Below, piece after piece: positions 61,697 through 64,000 of a DNA stretch of 64,000 nt. The stretch is from positions 620,001-684,000 of the forward strand of contig JAGYIX010000003.1 in the NCBI GenBank assembly GCA_018402205.1, read 5' to 3'. The DNA is from Flavobacteriaceae bacterium. GTDB taxonomy: Bacteria > Bacteroidota > Bacteroidia > Flavobacteriales > Flavobacteriaceae. A program made the position numbers and the translations under genes. The notes under the pieces were generated by a model, which was given only the letters and a program-made list of their open reading frames with translations, did not search any database and was not told the DNA's origin. The first letter of the stretch is position 1, and each line of letters begins with the position of its first letter.

Positions 61697-62113
61697 ATGA
61701 TAAACACTATAAAATATTTACTCACAGGAATTGCCTTTGGCATTATCATGTTCAAATCGGAGGCCGCTTCATGGTTTCGCATTATAGAGATGTTTCAGTT
61801 CGATGCATTTCATATGTACGGAATTATTGGTTCTGCCCTAGTTGTTGGTGTCATAGGCATGCAACTAATTAAACGCGCTCAACTTAATTCGTTTTCTGGA
61901 GATGCTATCGTTATTCCACCAAAAGCGAAGGGCTGGAAGAACTACTTGTTTGGGGGAACCATTTTTGGATTAGGATGGGGATTGGCTGGGGCCTGCCCCG
62001 GACCAATTTTTACCCTTATTGGTGCAGGGTTTCTTCCGCTTATCGTCGTGCTCTTAGCGGCTTTGGCAGGAACTTTTGTCTATGGAATGCTGAGACCTAA
62101 TCTACCCCATTAA
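61697..62113 (+). CDS. YeeE/YedE-family transporter, second half
   Basis: The 138-residue protein has about four helices, with GLGWGLAGACPGPIFTLIG containing Cys100. This is the second YeeE repeat. Split YeeE pairs are known in several phyla. It is translated right after the first half. It completes the sulfur cluster, which ends before folE. Confidence 0.88.
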   Translation: MINTIKYLLTGIAFGIIMFKSEAASWFRIIEMFQFDAFHMYGIIGSALVVGVIGMQLIKRAQLNSFSGDAIVIPPKAKGWKNYLFGGTIFGLGWGLAGACPGPIFTLIGAGFLPLIVVLLAALAGTFVYGMLRPNLPH

Positions 62114-62132
62114 TTTTGTTTAATTTTTTTAG

Positions 62133-62160
62133 GTTTAAGTTAAACAGGATTGTACCTTTG
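62133..62160 (+). promoter_or_regulatory. Promoter of folE with an overlapping palindrome
   Basis: TACCTTTG at 62153-62160 is an exact -7 box. The 13-base palindrome GTTTAAGTTAAAC (62133-62145) ends seven bases before it and covers the -33 region. That position suits a repressor. It differs from the sulfur-cluster operator. Confidence 0.5.
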
Positions 62161-62192
62161 TTAGTGTTGCGTTAATTAAACGATACACTGAT

Positions 62193-62894
62193 ATGAATAA
62201 TTCTAAGACGCTTTTTGAAAAAGCGCTAAAATCCTCCGCCTTTACAAATTTAGATATTGACGAAATCGGAGACGATCACCTCTACACCGGATTAGAAACT
62301 CCCATGCGTGCAGATGCCCATGTACTGAGTGACCATCAAAAAAAGGAACAAATTGCCGAGCTTTTTGAGCAAATCATGCATGTGATGGGCTTAGACCTAA
62401 GCGACGACTCGCTAAAAGGCACCCCTATGCGTGTGGCTAAAATGTACATAGACGAGATCTTCTCGGGTTTAAACCCTGTGAATAAACCGAAGGTAGCCCT
62501 GTTCGATAATAAGTACGAATACGGTCAGATGCTTGTGGAAAAGAGTATCACCTTCTACTCGAACTGCGAGCACCATTTTGTGCCCATTATCGGAAAGGCG
62601 CATGTGGCCTATATTTCATCAGGAAAGGTGATCGGATTGTCTAAGCTCAACCGCATAGTACAATTTTTCGCCAAACGCCCCCAAGTGCAAGAGCGTCTTA
62701 CTAACCAAATCGGTGTAGAGCTACAGTCGATTTTAGAAACTCAAGACGTTGCCGTAATCATCGATGCTAAGCACCTTTGTGTTTCTTCAAGAGGAATCAA
62801 AGACGACACCTCAGCTACAGTTACTTCTTTCTATGGCGGTGCTTTTGAAACGCCAGAAAAGTTAGCGGAATTGCACCGTTATATTTATTCGTAA
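62193..62894 (+). CDS. folE: GTP cyclohydrolase I
   Basis: The 233-residue protein has the zinc and active-site motifs: SNCEHHFVPIIGKAHVAYI near residue 125, GLSKLNRIVQFFAKRPQVQERLT, and AKHLCVSSRGIKDDTSATVTS with the second zinc Cys. The N-terminal 45 residues are extra and variable. It makes dihydroneopterin triphosphate for folate or pterin cofactors. Its stop codon overlaps the start of the next gene (TAATG). Confidence 0.95.
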   Translation: MNNSKTLFEKALKSSAFTNLDIDEIGDDHLYTGLETPMRADAHVLSDHQKKEQIAELFEQIMHVMGLDLSDDSLKGTPMRVAKMYIDEIFSGLNPVNKPKVALFDNKYEYGQMLVEKSITFYSNCEHHFVPIIGKAHVAYISSGKVIGLSKLNRIVQFFAKRPQVQERLTNQIGVELQSILETQDVAVIIDAKHLCVSSRGIKDDTSATVTSFYGGAFETPEKLAELHRYIYS

Positions 62895-63430
62895 TGAAGC
62901 TTGTTTCTTCTATACAATCCGCCCTAGATAAAATGAATAAACCGCAGAATCAGCCCATACCTATGCCCCATGTGGCTATAACTAAAATCGATGGAACCCC
63001 TATGGATTGGGATGCCTTTGAGGGCAAATTTTTATTATTTGTCAATGTAGCATCTGCCTGCGGATTTACGCCTCAATACAAAAAACTACAGGCACTCTAC
63101 GAACAATATGCCGAGCGTCTAGAAATCATAGGAGTTCCCTGCAATCAATTTGGCAATCAAGAGCCCGGATCTGCAGTAGAGATTCAGTCGTTCTGTGAGT
63201 TGAATTACGGCGTCACCTTTACCCTGACCGAAAAAGTACAGGTAAAGGGTAGTCAAATGCATCCACTATACCAGTGGCTCACCGAAAAGAGTGCTAATGG
63301 GGTCAAATCAAGCAGCGTTAAGTGGAATTTTCAAAAATACCTTGTTAGCCCTGAAAGATTATTGATTGATTTTTATCTTTCTACCACAGATCCGACCTCG
63401 TCGAAAATCACTAAACACCTTGAGCGCTAA
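62894..63430 (+). CDS. Glutathione peroxidase-family protein (Cys type)
   Basis: The 178-residue thioredoxin-fold protein has the peroxidatic Cys56 in NVASACGFTPQYKKL, then GVPCNQFGNQEPG and VKWNFQKYLV with the catalytic Gln, Trp and Asn. Cys replaces selenocysteine, so it is likely to use thioredoxin. The N-terminal 25 residues are an extra segment that does not look like a clear signal peptide. It overlaps folE by one base and the following gene by 11. Confidence 0.92.
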   Translation: MKLVSSIQSALDKMNKPQNQPIPMPHVAITKIDGTPMDWDAFEGKFLLFVNVASACGFTPQYKKLQALYEQYAERLEIIGVPCNQFGNQEPGSAVEIQSFCELNYGVTFTLTEKVQVKGSQMHPLYQWLTEKSANGVKSSSVKWNFQKYLVSPERLLIDFYLSTTDPTSSKITKHLER

Positions 63431-63830
63431 AAAACGCCCTGATTCGGTAGTCTACAACGAAGAAAGCGAGCAATTCGACGCCTTCTTAAAACCCTATGGC
63501 ACCAGTGTAACTGGCCCAGTAATCAAACCTACTGACCTTACCGGATGGAAGCAGCGCGGAGCACATCAGGTAAATGCGCGTTTTCAGGCACGTATAGACG
63601 AGCTCAAGAAAGATTATGAGACCATGATGAAAGAGGTCGAAGACAATCAAAAAGTGTATCAGGCCTCTTTCAGCTTTGAACCTGTAGTCGGTAAGGTGTA
63701 TCACCTCTATAACAAGCCAGGTAAAGGTTTGTTTCTCTCTCTACTCAGCCCTGATGAATGCCGCTTTGATTACGAAGCAAGCTACCGTCTGGATGCCGAT
63801 CAGACGTGGACACGGGTGAAGGAAGATTAG
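63420..63830 (+). CDS. DUF2452 protein
   Basis: The product has 136 residues if started at the TTG at 63420 (MSAKKRPDSVVYNEESEQFD). This start reproduces the family N-terminus; an upstream in-frame ATG at 63366 would place 18 unrelated residues inside the peroxidase frame. The family is common in flavobacteria, with conserved FEPVVGKVYHLY and LSPDECRFDYEASYRL stretches. No enzymatic role is known; it may be a small structural or binding protein. It is probably cotranslated with the peroxidase. Confidence 0.82.
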   Translation: MSAKKRPDSVVYNEESEQFDAFLKPYGTSVTGPVIKPTDLTGWKQRGAHQVNARFQARIDELKKDYETMMKEVEDNQKVYQASFSFEPVVGKVYHLYNKPGKGLFLSLLSPDECRFDYEASYRLDADQTWTRVKED

Positions 63831-63835
63831 CTTCA

Positions 63836-64000
63836 TTGTGGGTGGGAGATGATGGTCTATGCAGACCATCTTCCCACTGCGAACATTTTGAAAATAGCTT
63901 CAAGGCCAGGCTACGCCTGTAACCTTTTACATTAAAAAATGCCCATTCAAGCAAGCTTGTGGGTGGGAGATGATGGTCTATGCAGACCATCTTCCCACTG
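63836..64000. repeat. Direct repeat of 44 bp at a 121-bp interval, each copy a hairpin
   Basis: The same 44 bases occur at 63836-63879 and 63957-64000. Each contains the perfect stem GATGGTCT-ATGC-AGACCATC, extended by GTGGG and CCCAC at the ends. The intervening 77 bases are not repeated within the window; the second copy reaches the edge, so an array could continue beyond. A small frame on the minus strand across it is not credible as a gene. Confidence 0.85.

Noticed and set aside
63745-63990. An 81-residue minus-strand frame
   Set aside because: It spans the direct hairpin repeat and the antisense of the DUF2452 gene, with no family resemblance.

Overview
The window looks like chromosome from a member of the Bacteroidota, most likely a flavobacterium. 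The pointers are SusC/SusD and TonB-dependent receptors, a DnaE with a fused proofreading domain, long low-complexity tails on translation proteins, and many promoters of the Bacteroidota type (TTTG, 17-21 bases, TAnnTTTG). No phage, integrase, transposase, plasmid or CRISPR signature was seen.

Layout. 1-2.8 kb: rimP-nusA-infB on the minus strand (infB cut by the window edge), then tRNA-Gln. 3.1-10.8 kb: a frameshifted DUF2723 membrane protein, a cysteine-less thioredoxin fold, a metallophosphoesterase and polA. 10.9-20.3 kb: rplM-rpsI, rpsB-tsf, pyrH-frr, an RND/MMPL exporter, asnS and rpoN. 20.4-28.7 kb (minus): an ExbB/ExbD energy-transduction operon and sucA-odhB-tatD-ansA. 28.8-36.2 kb: galE, a DegT-type aminotransferase, waaA, tRNA-Leu, an M20 peptidase, hemW, ruvC and a nitroreductase. 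36.2-40.6 kb: a candidate small RNA facing a two-gene mutagenic polymerase cassette (Y-family polymerase plus a second DnaE) that carries paired palindromic operators. 40.6-47.5 kb: rpsP-rimM-trmN6, the replicative DnaE and trxA. 47.5-55.6 kb: tRNA-Asp, a triplicated 126-bp repeat, an orphan SusC/SusD pair and a divergent TonB-dependent receptor. 55.7-62.1 kb: a sulfide-oxidation cluster. 62.2-64 kb: folE, a glutathione peroxidase, a DUF2452 protein and a hairpin-bearing direct repeat.

The most interesting system is the sulfur cluster: a Crp/Fnr regulator with a Cys-x5-Cys-Cys patch, SulP, a persulfide dioxygenase-rhodanese fusion, sulfide:quinone oxidoreductase and a split YeeE/YedE transporter. 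Four near-identical palindromes (TGTRACT-TR-AGTYACA) stand before crp, the dioxygenase gene, sqr and yeeE. In each case the palindrome centre lies 29.5-30.5 bases before a -7 box, which is activator geometry. This reads as a self-contained, self-regulated sulfide regulon.

Eight single-base indels interrupt six otherwise intact genes (DUF2723, M20 peptidase, hemW, rpsP, susC three times, crp). Most lie at short homopolymers and restoring one base restores the family sequence, so consensus errors in the assembly are the likeliest cause.
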